NCBI RefSeq assembly: GCF_032854445.1
Contig: NC_088302.1
Span: 56,586,237 to 56,650,236 of the forward strand
Direction of reading: 5' to 3'
Source of the DNA: Liolophura sinensis
Lineage: Eukaryota > Mollusca > Polyplacophora > Chitonida > Chitonidae
Length of the DNA stretch: 64,000 nucleotides
Part shown: positions 26,131 to 38,200 of the stretch, piece by piece
Position numbering within the stretch: the stretch's first letter is position 1
How the letters are laid out: each line of letters begins with the position of its first letter
Program-made: the position numbers and the translations under genes
Notes under the pieces: model-generated
Told to the model about the DNA's origin: nothing
What the model saw: only the letters and a program-made list of their open reading frames with translations
The model's database searches: none

Positions 26131-26148
26131 ATGCTCTCAGCGCAGGCC

Positions 26149-26231
26149 ATGCCGATGCCCAAAGTTCTGCTGGTACTCTACACCATTGCTTTCCATCTGG
26201 TATCGGAGGTGGGAAGCGAGGGCTCGTCAAG
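26149..26231 (+). CDS. Receptor exon 1: signal peptide
   Basis: Encodes [20 protein letters not shown] and the start of the mature chain, ending TCA AG before the donor GTAAGA. It leaves two nucleotides of a codon, exactly what exon 2 needs (AG+G, Arg). An in-frame ATG at 26131 would add six residues. I chose 26149 because its context GGCCATGC is better and because TGCTCTCAG (ending 26140) could be a 3' splice site of a 5' UTR intron. An in-frame TAA at 26119 blocks any longer start. Not homology-driven: the call rests on phase, signal-peptide character and position. Confidence 0.78.
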
Positions 26232-29200
26232 GTAAGACGACTTACTTGATATTCCATGCTGTTTTACACAAGATACGCTTCTCCCGACGGTACGACCATT
26301 GTCATGTCCGGTGGTGCGAAGACTGTAAAGCTGCCTTGTTCACTAGCCTTTCTCGTCCTCATTCACGATCACCACCGACAGTTCGATAATAGAGAAATAT
26401 TGTCACTGGAGCCTTCTTTGAATACTTTATTGAAAATCGAATCATCCGCCTAGTTGTATGTGCGTTATTAAGGTTTAGGCGACAGGCTTCAGTTCGAGCT
26501 CCACGTGTGTTGCTCATATCACAGACGGCTGATAACAGTCTATTTAACCGGTCTTGATGAAGCAAAGTTAAATAAAACACAAGCCAGATGAGTGCCTAGC
26601 ATCACACACAACACATTAGTTACATTAGTGAGAGGGTAGGCTTTGGGGTGATTTAGGTTCAGGCTTGGTGTCTAGCGTGATACACAGCACTTTTGGCCTT
26701 GAGAATGGTCCAGCATATTAGTCAAATTTTATTCACTTTTTTAATACGCACCGCATTTTTATTGAATGATATTGTGATGAGAATTTTTACGACAGAAGGT
26801 AACTTATTTCGTCTAGGTTGTGTAAAGCATTCTATATTCTTCATCCATATAGCTGCTCAACACACACTCGCGCTTTAACGAACTGGATCGCTGAAATTCT
26901 TTCCCAGTGCATAGCATTTCCAATTTGGACATATTCATGTGAATCAAAATCCCTGATACAATATGGTTTATGATCGATATTCCGGAAATATTGACGGAAC
27001 AATGAGTATTTATCACAGACATCAAACGTATGACTAAAATAATACGGTTTGTAGTGCGGAATGTGACATTTGTGTACTTCAACACAAATAACCCTGCACG
27101 ACATAAATAATATGAGAGTTCTACGTTTTCTTATATGGCAATCCTTTGAATGACAGCATGTATGCCAAATGGGATGTAAAGCCAATGGCACCCAATGGCT
27201 TACAATGCGGAGGATAATGTCGGTGTATTAAATCGGAGTAAATCTCAGGACGTAAAAATAGCGGTATTGCATATTACAGCACATATTGATCGGTGAAGAA
27301 GGCCAATCGTTTTGGAATCACTTATAGGTAACCATCGAGAAACACGTGTCCAATAACTCCTTTCTCATATTCAGACAAACCAATTCAAGGAATCTGGAAG
27401 TCGGGCAGTACAGAAGTGTCTCCAAAAGTCAGTCCCTACTAAATACATTGGTTCGTAAAGGAATGGCGTCGTTTGTCACATATATCGGTTTTACATAATG
27501 CTTGTTTACCTTGCACTGTGATTTGCGCGTTAATCTACTTTTTCCAAGTGTAATTTTCTGTGACTTCTAATGTACAGTACTAGAAATGAGACAAGAACGC
27601 TTCAGATCTGTATGATCGTCAAATTACACGTGTGAAATAGGCACGTACATGTCGATCTCCTACGTGTCAAGTTAACACAGCAGCTTACGTCATGCAGAGT
27701 TATATATACGTGTGTTGGCAAATTACTTTCCGACGTGCACGCGGATATGTATGGTAAACTCTACGGAATAAGCAATTATATGTGGGGCCTAAATATGACC
27801 ATGTGTTAACATAATATAGCAGACTGTTGTGGAAATAAGACAGTGTGTTGTACACAAACCACAGCTCATTGACTACATGGGGTCCCCTGCTCGTCGTATA
27901 TGCTTGTGGAAGTAGATGTGATCTATTGTGTCAGAGAGCGTGCGGTCGCAGATCTTTTTCACATCCTACAAAGACGATGAAACCCAAATCACACAATTCA
28001 CTCTCACCAGTGACTTTTTAGAAGAAAAACACAGTTTGCGAATTCTAGTCATTTAGTCATCCAACTGCCGTGTTTCTTCTAGAAATGACAGCCAATGCCG
28101 CAAGCTATAATCATTATGTCACAAACCCTAAATACAGTTCATTAAACCCCAGAGTTCTTCATTACGATAAAATGACTATTCGCCATTGCCAGCAATGATA
28201 TTAAAACGATATCCTGAAATTGTCCATTAAGACAAAATAGTCAATCGTCAACCTAGATAAAGGTAAAACATCCAGAATTGTTCATTAAGACGAATGGGTT
28301 TAAATGCAATCTACATGCAATGGTACAAGCCCTATTAAGATAAAAAGGTTTAATAATTACAACCTTTGGATCCATATTCTATATAACAGGAGAACATTTT
28401 AATTCTAATCAAAATTGTAATTCTGGTTAAAATTGAAATTGCTAGATCCCCTTAGACGCATAAACATCCTTCGACTTCGTTTGTTTGAAAAAAAAATCGC
28501 TGTCAGTCAAGGTGGTTATAGTCTTAACCCTACATTATACAGAGATTGTGACAATAAAGATTGGGTGATTCACCGATTTCAGCAACCTGAAATTATAAAG
28601 AGATACAGACAATACAGATTAGTTGGGTCTCTAATTTACCAATTTAGTACTAATAGCTTGAGCAAGTAATTTCCTGTTGAAATGTATGTACGCAGCGAAA
28701 TACAATTAAAAGAAAGAGAATCTAAATAAAAGTTGTTTTTATTTTTCAATTTATTTTTAGGACAAAATTGTTGATACAGCTTCTCAAAGGATATGATCAT
28801 CGAATTTCTCCGAACTTCGCAGAAGACAAACGTAAGTAAATCACTTTTTAAAATTTTAAATCAGAAGCCATTCTACGTATAGTTCAAACCATAAAATTTG
28901 CTTAGTTCTGTAGCTATATTCTGTGTTGGCACAGCTCAGTTTATTTCACATACTTTAATAATATATAGGAGAGTAATTCCTGTGACCAGTAACCGGCAAA
29001 AACCGGCCTCTTGTTAGTTTAGCTCAGGTAAGGCTTGAATCTAACTGTTCATGTAAAAACTTAAATATCAGTAAGTTACACCCGGCAGCGCCATGGCTTA
29101 ACTAGACCATTTCTTAGGCTTCACTGATCTGAAATGACTCTAATATAATGGCATCATCACATTAACTATACCTCGCCACGATATCGCTGCAATATTACCC

Positions 29201-32200
29201 AAGTGGCCTTAATCATTCAGTCAGTCATTAAATTAATAGTAACATGATAACAGTAACATGAAAACTGTAATATGGAAACAGTAACATGGAAACAGTAACA
29301 TGGTAACAGTAACATGATAACAGTAACATGAACACAGTAACATAACAGTAACATGGAAACAGTTACATGGAAAGAATAACATGAAAACAGTAACACGATA
29401 ACAGTAACATGAAAACAGTAACATGAAAACAGTAACATAAGAATAACATTAAACAGTAACATGATAAAAATAACATGAAAACAGTAACATGATAACAGTA
29501 ACATGATAACAGTAACATGAACACAGTAACGTGAAAACAGTAACATGAAAACAGTAACATAACAATAACATGAAAACAGTAACACGATAACAGTAACATA
29601 ACAATAACATGAAAACAGTAACACGATAACAGTAACATGAAAACAGAAACATGAAAACAGTAACATAACAATAACATTAAACAGTAACATGATAAAAATA
29701 ACATGAAAACAGTAACATAATAACAGTAACATGGAAACAGTAACATGATAACAATAACATGAAAACAGTAACAGGGAAACAATGCAAAGAGTTTAGGACT
29801 CGAGGTCCACCACCAGAATCCCGGTTTATTCAAGCCTGCAATAGAAAAGACTACTTCATAGAGAGTAAAAATAGATCAGAGAGGACAGTGCTATAGTTTG
29901 CAAATGGCAAAACCGGTGAAATACGGCAACTCCATACAAAGTAAAAACAAGGCAGAGAGGACCGTACTATAGTTGACAAATGGTGGCATAGAATCGATGA
30001 GATACGGCTACTTCATATTTGATCACGTAAATGTATCTTCCGTAACATACTGTTATTACCTCTGATCTAAGCTTTCTATCAGGCTGTATTTTTACCAGTC
30101 ACATTCACGCCATGTTAAATCACAATGTCAGAAAGTCCGTGCTTGGAAATGCGGCAAACGTGTAGCCAGATGCTTCTACTGGGCAAAATGGTACTGGATT
30201 ATTATTTCATTGGCCTCCATGATCTGGTTAGCGTAACAGCGCGGCGCAATGGCCAAGGAGCCTATCACCAAATCCGGTGGCTCTGAGTTCAAGTCCAGTT
30301 CATGTCAGCTTCGTCTCCCCTGGGCTATGCCTAATTTCCTGCCAAGAGAAATATTCTTGAGTTCGACGTAAAACATCAATCCGATAAATACATAAATCAA
30401 AAAAATCCAGGCATAATTTCCACAGTGTCGCTTGTCATGATTCATGTAACATTAGATCGTGCCTGGGAAACATGCGATACATTTGACAAACAGAATCAAC
30501 AATTTGTTATTAGACATAATATTTTTGTTATTAGACCCAATAGTTTTGTTAAAGCAACAAAAAGCCGAAAGTTTAATGCAAAATGATTGAAATAGTACGT
30601 CATGTTTTGTGTAAACGTCAATTCTGACATATCATTCTTAAATCATGGACGAACGTTCCAGGGGTCAGTTGTTCATAAATGTTTCTTGACTTGTGCCCAG
30701 TATTAACTTTAGTCCAGGCGGGAGTGTCTTTTACTAACTTTCAAGTCTGGCTGAACTTTTAATACATCCTTAACCAACTGCGTGATTCTGCTTAAATCTG
30801 GATATGGGGCTGTATATATTCATTGTGTTGAATTTGATAGACATGTTGGATATATGAACAGTTGCAATCAAAGTGCAAGTGAGATAAATAAGCTGATAAC
30901 TGACGACTTCTAAACTAGCATGGTATAAGGTCTGGATATTGACTTCAGTCATTCACTTAGAGCATACCTTGCGTCTTTCCATCATCAATGAAATCATCCA
31001 ATTTTCATACTTTATATTCTTTCTTAGTTCTTTGGATGTTTATTTTTGAAATTGGAATTGCGATTATTTAGCCGGAACGTCCATTCTGATTGACGGCTGG
31101 TATATGAATGTCTCTATAGGCGCATAGATTCGGGTTATTCCTACAGCACAATAACTCAGGAACCTCTCCTCAATGCAGTTGGTTGGAGTTCCAGTCCAGC
31201 TCACTTTGACCTCATTTCCAGCAGTAAATGTACGTGAAATGGTCTGCCGACAGCCTGCGGATGGTCATAGGTGTCCCCACTGCTCCGCCCGATTTCTTCC
31301 CGTCTTAATATTCTTGAGTGCTATGTAAAACATCAATCAAACAAATACATAAATTTTATATGGCACACATTCCGTAATCCAACAATAATGTTAATAATTC
31401 TTACAATATAGTTAAACATCACACTGAAAACTAGCATGGCACTCAGTGATCTGCTTCATACAAACATCGCATGAAAACAGCACGCATGACACCCAGCAAG
31501 CTGTCTCGCACGAACATCGCATGAAAACACACGCATGACACACACTGAGTTGCCTCACACAGACAACGCCCTGAAATCAACAAGCATGACGCTCGTCGAG
31601 TTACCTCACAAAAACAGCAAGCCTGGCACCCAGCGGCAATATACTGAAACACAACAGCAATACATTTACCTCTAGTAACAATACACTGACGCCCAGTAGC
31701 AATATACCAGTAACAATGACATCCAATGGCAATATACTGACGCCCGGTAGCAATATATCAGTAAAAATGGCATCCAGTAGCAATACACTGATCCCCAGTA
31801 GCAATACACTGACGCCCAGTAGCAGTGTACCAGTAACAATGACATCCAGTAGCAATACACTGACCTCCAGTAGCAGTACACTGACGCCCAGTAGCAATAT
31901 ATCAGTAAAAATGGCATCCAGTAGCAATACACTGATCCCCAGTAGCAATACACTGACGCCCAGTAGCAGTGTACCAGTAACAATGACATCCAGTAGCAAT
32001 ACACTGACCTCCAGTAGCAGTACACTGACGCCCAGTAGCAATATACCTGTAACAATGACATCCAATAGCAATATACTGACGTCCGGTAGCAATACATCAG
32101 AAACAATGACATCCAGTAGCAAGGGCATTGACCCCCCAATAGCTATACACTGACGCTCCGAAGCAATATGTTGACGCCTAGTTGCAAAATATCGACACCA

Positions 32201-35200
32201 CCAGAAGATTTTCCCCAGATCTGCTGTAAGCTTAGTGTTATTTTAGAAACTGTATGTCAAATTTTTGGGGAATTGAAACAACCCGATTTTTTTCTCAGTT
32301 TGTCGAGACCGTTACCTTTGACATTGACGTGGGATTTATCGAGTCAAGCGCGTTGACACAATTACTATAACTCTGGGTCACAACTGGCACCGTGCACAAC
32401 AGATCACGAGACAAATGAAACGATGAATGCCTTATGTAAGAAAGTACGACGCTAAACCCAAAGCACTCACTTTCTCGCTCACTTATATAAGAAGAAGGCA
32501 GCCTTGTGTAAGTGTCTTCAAATTGGTATTTAGGATTAATGATCTCAAAATTTAGGTTAAAATGTTTACAGAAACTAATTAAGAAAATATAGAGGTGCTC
32601 TTCTGTATATTTAGGAACACAGTCATGGATAGTATTCAAGGAAAATGACGCTTGTCAAATGGATAGTATTCAAGGAAAATGACGCTTGTCAAAACAAATG
32701 ATTTCGTAAAGTAGTATTGTCAGTGATATAGGAAACTTTATGCAAGCATTGGTGGGGTGGGGGTTGGGGGGGGGGTGGAGGGTTACGTGTGGGTTCTACG
32801 CACAAAAGATATTTGGTGAGAAACTGAGCTGGAACACGGCATGTACAGTGCATTTTGTGGTAATGGAAATTGAAAAATTGAATATAGAAGCCATTACACA
32901 ACAAAATAGTGCTCTCCAAACACATAAGTAACCCACGACATGCATATACTTGTATATCTTTACTGCGTATTATTCACGGCGTAAAACGCCAATCAAATAA
33001 ATAAATAAATACTGCGTATTATACTTCAGTCCGAATATAAAGTGTGTACTCTCGACGATTCTGCAACATCTAATGTTTGTATGCTCCCAACAATGCCGAA
33101 ATGGTGGGGCTGCGTTTTGTATGACAGCAAAGGGAATTCCAGTGTCTGTGCGGGTTTCTTCTGTTTCTAAGCAACACACTTTTCTTAAATATGTGTATTT
33201 ATTTACTTATGCATTGCTTTATTTATTTATTGGTTTATTTACTTATTTATTTATTTATTGCGTATACAATATCTGAGATGAGAATAATAATAAAAATAAA
33301 TCAAGCAACAAATTTCATACGGCAATATGGAGATTTCAATTGTTATCACAGAAGATTTGTATTTTAGTCTGACGTATAGCTACTTTTACATAAATTTAAG
33401 TCTTGCACACTTCTCCACGGATCATCACAATACTCAAGTATTGTGCATAGGCCTAACACAACATTCCAACCAAACACACAATGCTTGTTCATAAGACTTC
33501 AAGGGTTAAGGGTCCATTGTCTGAAAGGTATAACTGATAGCTTAAACGATAGGTGTCAGTTTGATGGAGAAAACCGCCAACCTTTGGCAAGGCGTACATG
33601 AATTTACGAAGTTTCAGTTGTGCGTGTGGTGCACAAGTAAACACACGATAATTGTGAAGACAAACGATATTTATTCATGATGAATGACTAGCTAATCACC
33701 GTTGTACAAAAGTTTGCGTAGTCTTAAACAATGTAAGGTGGATGTATCATGCCAAGTCGCTAGCCGATGAATAGATCGCAAAGAATGCTTATAGGGAACC
33801 TGTGAAAGGCCGATGAATCGTGATGAATGATTAGCAAAGTATGCTTATTTGGAGTGAGGTACCGATTAAATACAAGGTAAATACAACTCTGCTGTGGCAG
33901 ATAGAGGTCGTGTAAGACTGAATCAATATTCCTAGTGTTATCGCTGTCAAAGGTGCAATTATTATGCAGACCAATACGCTTCCGATTCAACAATACACTG
34001 TGCCTCAAATCAATTTTACGATATCTCGAGATCTGCTCAATAACACGACGCGCTGTAGCGGCTAATTTACACTTGTACAGCGCGGCAGACGCGGTAGATA
34101 TACAGGCCGCTTGTTTCGTCAGGCGTCATCAGTTTGTCTCATCAGGGGTTGTCTCTAACTCACATGGATCCTGAATTTTTAATGCGCAAAACTTGATCGA
34201 AGCTTCGTATTGCAATCCCTGAAGGTCTTCCGTTGTACAATTACCAAAACTTTTGTACAAATTTACACTGCACAATATCGGAAATGAAATTCCGCCATAT
34301 ACTTCAATCCTATTTAGTTTTCCTCATGATGAAAGCAGGTGGTTACAGTTGATAGTGGGGGTTTCTGTCCGTTAACGTCTTCATTGGTGAAGAGTTGATC
34401 GGACAGTGGGATTGCCGTCAGAACTGCTCAATGATTTGCATATTAAATATTTACTACAGGGGAACTGGAGTGGCATGCATCATTCACTAGAATGGAAACG
34501 CCATTAAACAAACTACCACCCCCAACTACCAGGAGAATTGGGAGCGCAGTAGTTATATAATTATACACAGATACAGTTTCCATGATTCCATAAGAAGCAC
34601 AGAGTTTACTCTTTTACCTCGGTGAAATTACAACAGACTCAGTCTACAATAATTATTGGTGTAAACCAATGAATGAATCAATCAATTCGACAATCAGCCA
34701 TGCATAATGCTATAAACCCATTCGTCAGTTAGCGACAATCAGCCATGCATAATGCTATACACCCATTCGTCAGCTAGCTATAAGCAGTCAGTTAGCTATA
34801 ATCAGTTGGTTAGCTATAAGCAGTCAGTCGTCTACAGTGAGCCAGTTAGCTGAAAGCAATCGGTTAACTATCGCCAGTCCATTCATTCGTCTGTCCGTCT
34901 ATCTATCCATTCGTCTATCTATTCATTCACGTGTATATTCAGTCATATGCGCATTCATCTATGTATTCATTCATCAAAACATGCATTCATCTATCCCCGT
35001 GGACAGGGAATCTGTTTGTTCTCAAGGTTCGTGGGATCTTTGTGACAGTAAGCGGTTGACAACGCTTGGATGGCTGTTCATGCAGTGTGACGATCATTGG
35101 TCACTTGTCTCTCACAAATATGATGTGTATATCTGTACGTCACGCGTGAGGAAGTTCGTCAATAACATACCAAAGGCCGGTGGTTTACGCCACACACTTT

Positions 35201-38200
35201 GGTTTCCTCCACCCTGGCATAGAATTAACCGACATCGCATACGTGAAAAATTCGTGAATATGACTTTAAGCGACAATCAAATAAATAAATAAATGGCTTT
35301 ATACATTCATCCAACAGTTGACCATCTAAATAATCAACTGTCGAAAATAATAATCCTCTAATGAGATGCAGTAAACAATCCACCATCCAATAATCTGTTT
35401 TTCTCCTCCAGCTGTGCCGACTACTGTCTACATACAGATAAATGTGGACAGCGTGGATTCGTTCAGCGAGGCGACCATGGTGAGTCATGACTTACAACTG
35501 ATACAATGTAGTTCGCAATAAACCACGGGGAGGTGTTAAACAGGGGTTTCTTAACAAAAGCTAAACATGTTTATATATACACATATATTTTGAAAATAGG
35601 CTAACTTCATTCGAGAAATATTCTTAACAATTCATTAATTTGTTCTTCCGATGGTGGTTAGATTATGCAAATTTTACAAATGTTTGAACTTCGATATCAT
35701 TTTAGGATTTTAGGACGTATGTAATTTTGGACAGAGGCACTTAGCCAGCCTTCTCCGTGGCTTTTGTTCCACATGACAAAAGTATGGATACAAATGGTCT
35801 GTATCTTGCCGACGAGGTGATCTGTTAAACATTACGCGATACGTACCGGTATTTGTAATTTTTCTGTCAAAGATCTCCATCGCTGAAATAGTATAATCCA
35901 CAAAAAGCCGAAGTGCATGATGAAGGCGAATGTGTTTGTTGGCAGGACTACTCGCTCCTCATCTTCCTACAGCAGAAATGGACGGATCACAGACTAGCCT
36001 GGCAAACCAGTGATCATCACGAACCTCTGGAGCTAGATGCTAAGTTCATGGATGCGCTCTGGGTGCCCGACCTGTTTTTCTCCAACGAGAAAAGTGGCTC
36101 TTTCCACTTTGTCACAGTCTCAAATAAAATGATGCATCTCTTCAGGAATGGATCTATATTATACAGTATTAGGTAAGAAAAACCACGCTTCTCCGTATTA
36201 TACACCAACAGATGACGAAAACAATGCCTGTCTATATTATAGGGCATCAGATAACGGAAACAATGCTTCTTTTTATTATACAGCATTAGATTATGAAAAC
36301 AAGGCTTGTCTGTATTGTACAACATTAGAGTGAGTGAGTGAGTGCTTGGGGTTTAACGTCGTACTCAACAATTTTTCAGTCATATGACGACGAAGGAATC
36401 TTTAGGGTGCATGTACGTGTAATGTGCCGCCTTGTTGCAGGACGGATTTCCACCGCTCTTTTATTTAGTGCTGCTTCACTGAGGCGACTTACCGAAGGCA
36501 AGTAAGCTGCCCCGCCCGAGCCATTATATTGATAGGGGTCAACCAGTCGTTGCACTATCATCTTCATGCTGAACGCCAAGCGAGGAAGTTACAACTTCCT
36601 CTTTTAAAATCTTAGGTATGACTCGATCAAGGATTGATCCTGGATCTACCGGTCCCGATGACCAAAACAATGCTTATCTGTATTATACAGCCATAGATGA
36701 CGAAAAGCAATGCTTCTCTATATTATACAGCATTAGATGACCAAAACAGTGCTTGTATGTATTATACAACATTAGATGACAGAAGCAATGCTTGTCTGTA
36801 TTATACAGCATTAGATGACCCAAACAGTGCTTGTCTGTATTATACAACATTAGATGACAGAAGCAATGCTTGTCTGTATTATACAGCATTAGATGACGAA
36901 AACAAAGCTTGCTTGTATTATGCAACATTAGATGACTAAAACAATTCTTTTCTTGTATTATACAGCATTAGATGACAAAAACAATGCATGCCTGTATTAC
37001 ACAACATTAGATAACGAAAACAATACCTGTCTGTATTACACAGTATTAGATGACTAAAACAATGATTGCCTATATTATACAATATTAGATGACGAAAACA
37101 TTGCTTGTCTGCATTATACAGCATTAGATGACCAAAACAATGTTTGTCTGTATTATTCAGCATTAGATGACGAAGACAATGCTTGCCTGTATTAAAATAG
37201 CATAAGGTGGCGAAAACAATGCTTGGCTATATTATTATATTATACAGCATTAGGTGAAATAAACAAAACCTGGTCATACAGCATAAGGAGAAGTAAAAAA
37301 AATACAACATAAGTAGAGGTAAAAATTACAGCATTAGGTGTGGAAAACAGTGCGTGCTCATTGTATCTATAATATACAACACTTCATTTATACACCATCT
37401 CTTCTCCGCATCTTGCTCAGTATTTAATCATCGTTGTCTTGGATTTATGTGATATGTACATTTCCTCATTTGTACACCATCTCTTCACCGCATCTTGTTC
37501 AACTTCATTTTCTTCTTACGTTCAGATTGTCCTTGACCTTGAGTTGCCCAATGCATCTACAGAAGTACCCGTTCGATTCGCAAGTCTGCAATATCACCAT
37601 GGAAAGCTGTAAGTGTATTTATAACGACTCATCTTTGGATGTGATGCCCCGGTATCCGTGGTATAATGCTTGCTGCACACCATTTGGCGCCATTTAAGTG
37701 CTTTATCGGTACAGAGAGAGTACATTCTGATAATGATATTTTTGCAGTTTTCTTTGTGTACATGACTTGTATCGCGGAATACTGTACACAACTTGTATCG
37801 CGGTTCCTGTAAGCAGTAACAAAAAAGCTTTAGCCCCCATTTTTTGCCGCTGGAAATGAGCTATAGCAACTGCCTGATTTGTTTTGAGAGTAACCAAAGA
37901 AGTGTTTATTTGTTTGATTTGATGTAGTTATCAGTTACCTTTACATGAAGATATCATACTAACTGTGTTACTTCGCTAGGTAAAACGTTTTGGTCCAGTT
38001 ACGTAAGCATCACTTTCACTCAACGCTATCCGTCAAAGGATCTTTGCATTCTTTTCTGCGAGTTTGTTCCCTCAAAGAAAACTGACATTCATCTTTTCCC
38101 ACAGATGGCCATACTACCAACAGTATGGTGTTCAGATGGTACCCGGAAGTGCCCCTGGACAGGAACCCAGCCCTGCAGCTTCCACAATTTGACCTGCTGT

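Larger units (their letters stand above)
28832..35411 (+). other. Receptor intron 2 (6.6 kb) with two large arrays and SINE fragments
   Basis: Begins GTAAGT and ends CTCCTCCAG. Contains the 14-bp array, SINE-derived copies at 30212-30406 and 31040-31352, the 31430-31640 and 31640-32165 arrays, a G-run and a second-family SINE just before exon 3. The rest is unique-looking. Confidence 0.8.

Noticed and set aside
31716-32153. Ser/Thr-rich mucin-like frame
   Set aside because: Lies in receptor intron 2, is a pure 18-bp repeat translation, and the opposite strand is equally open.
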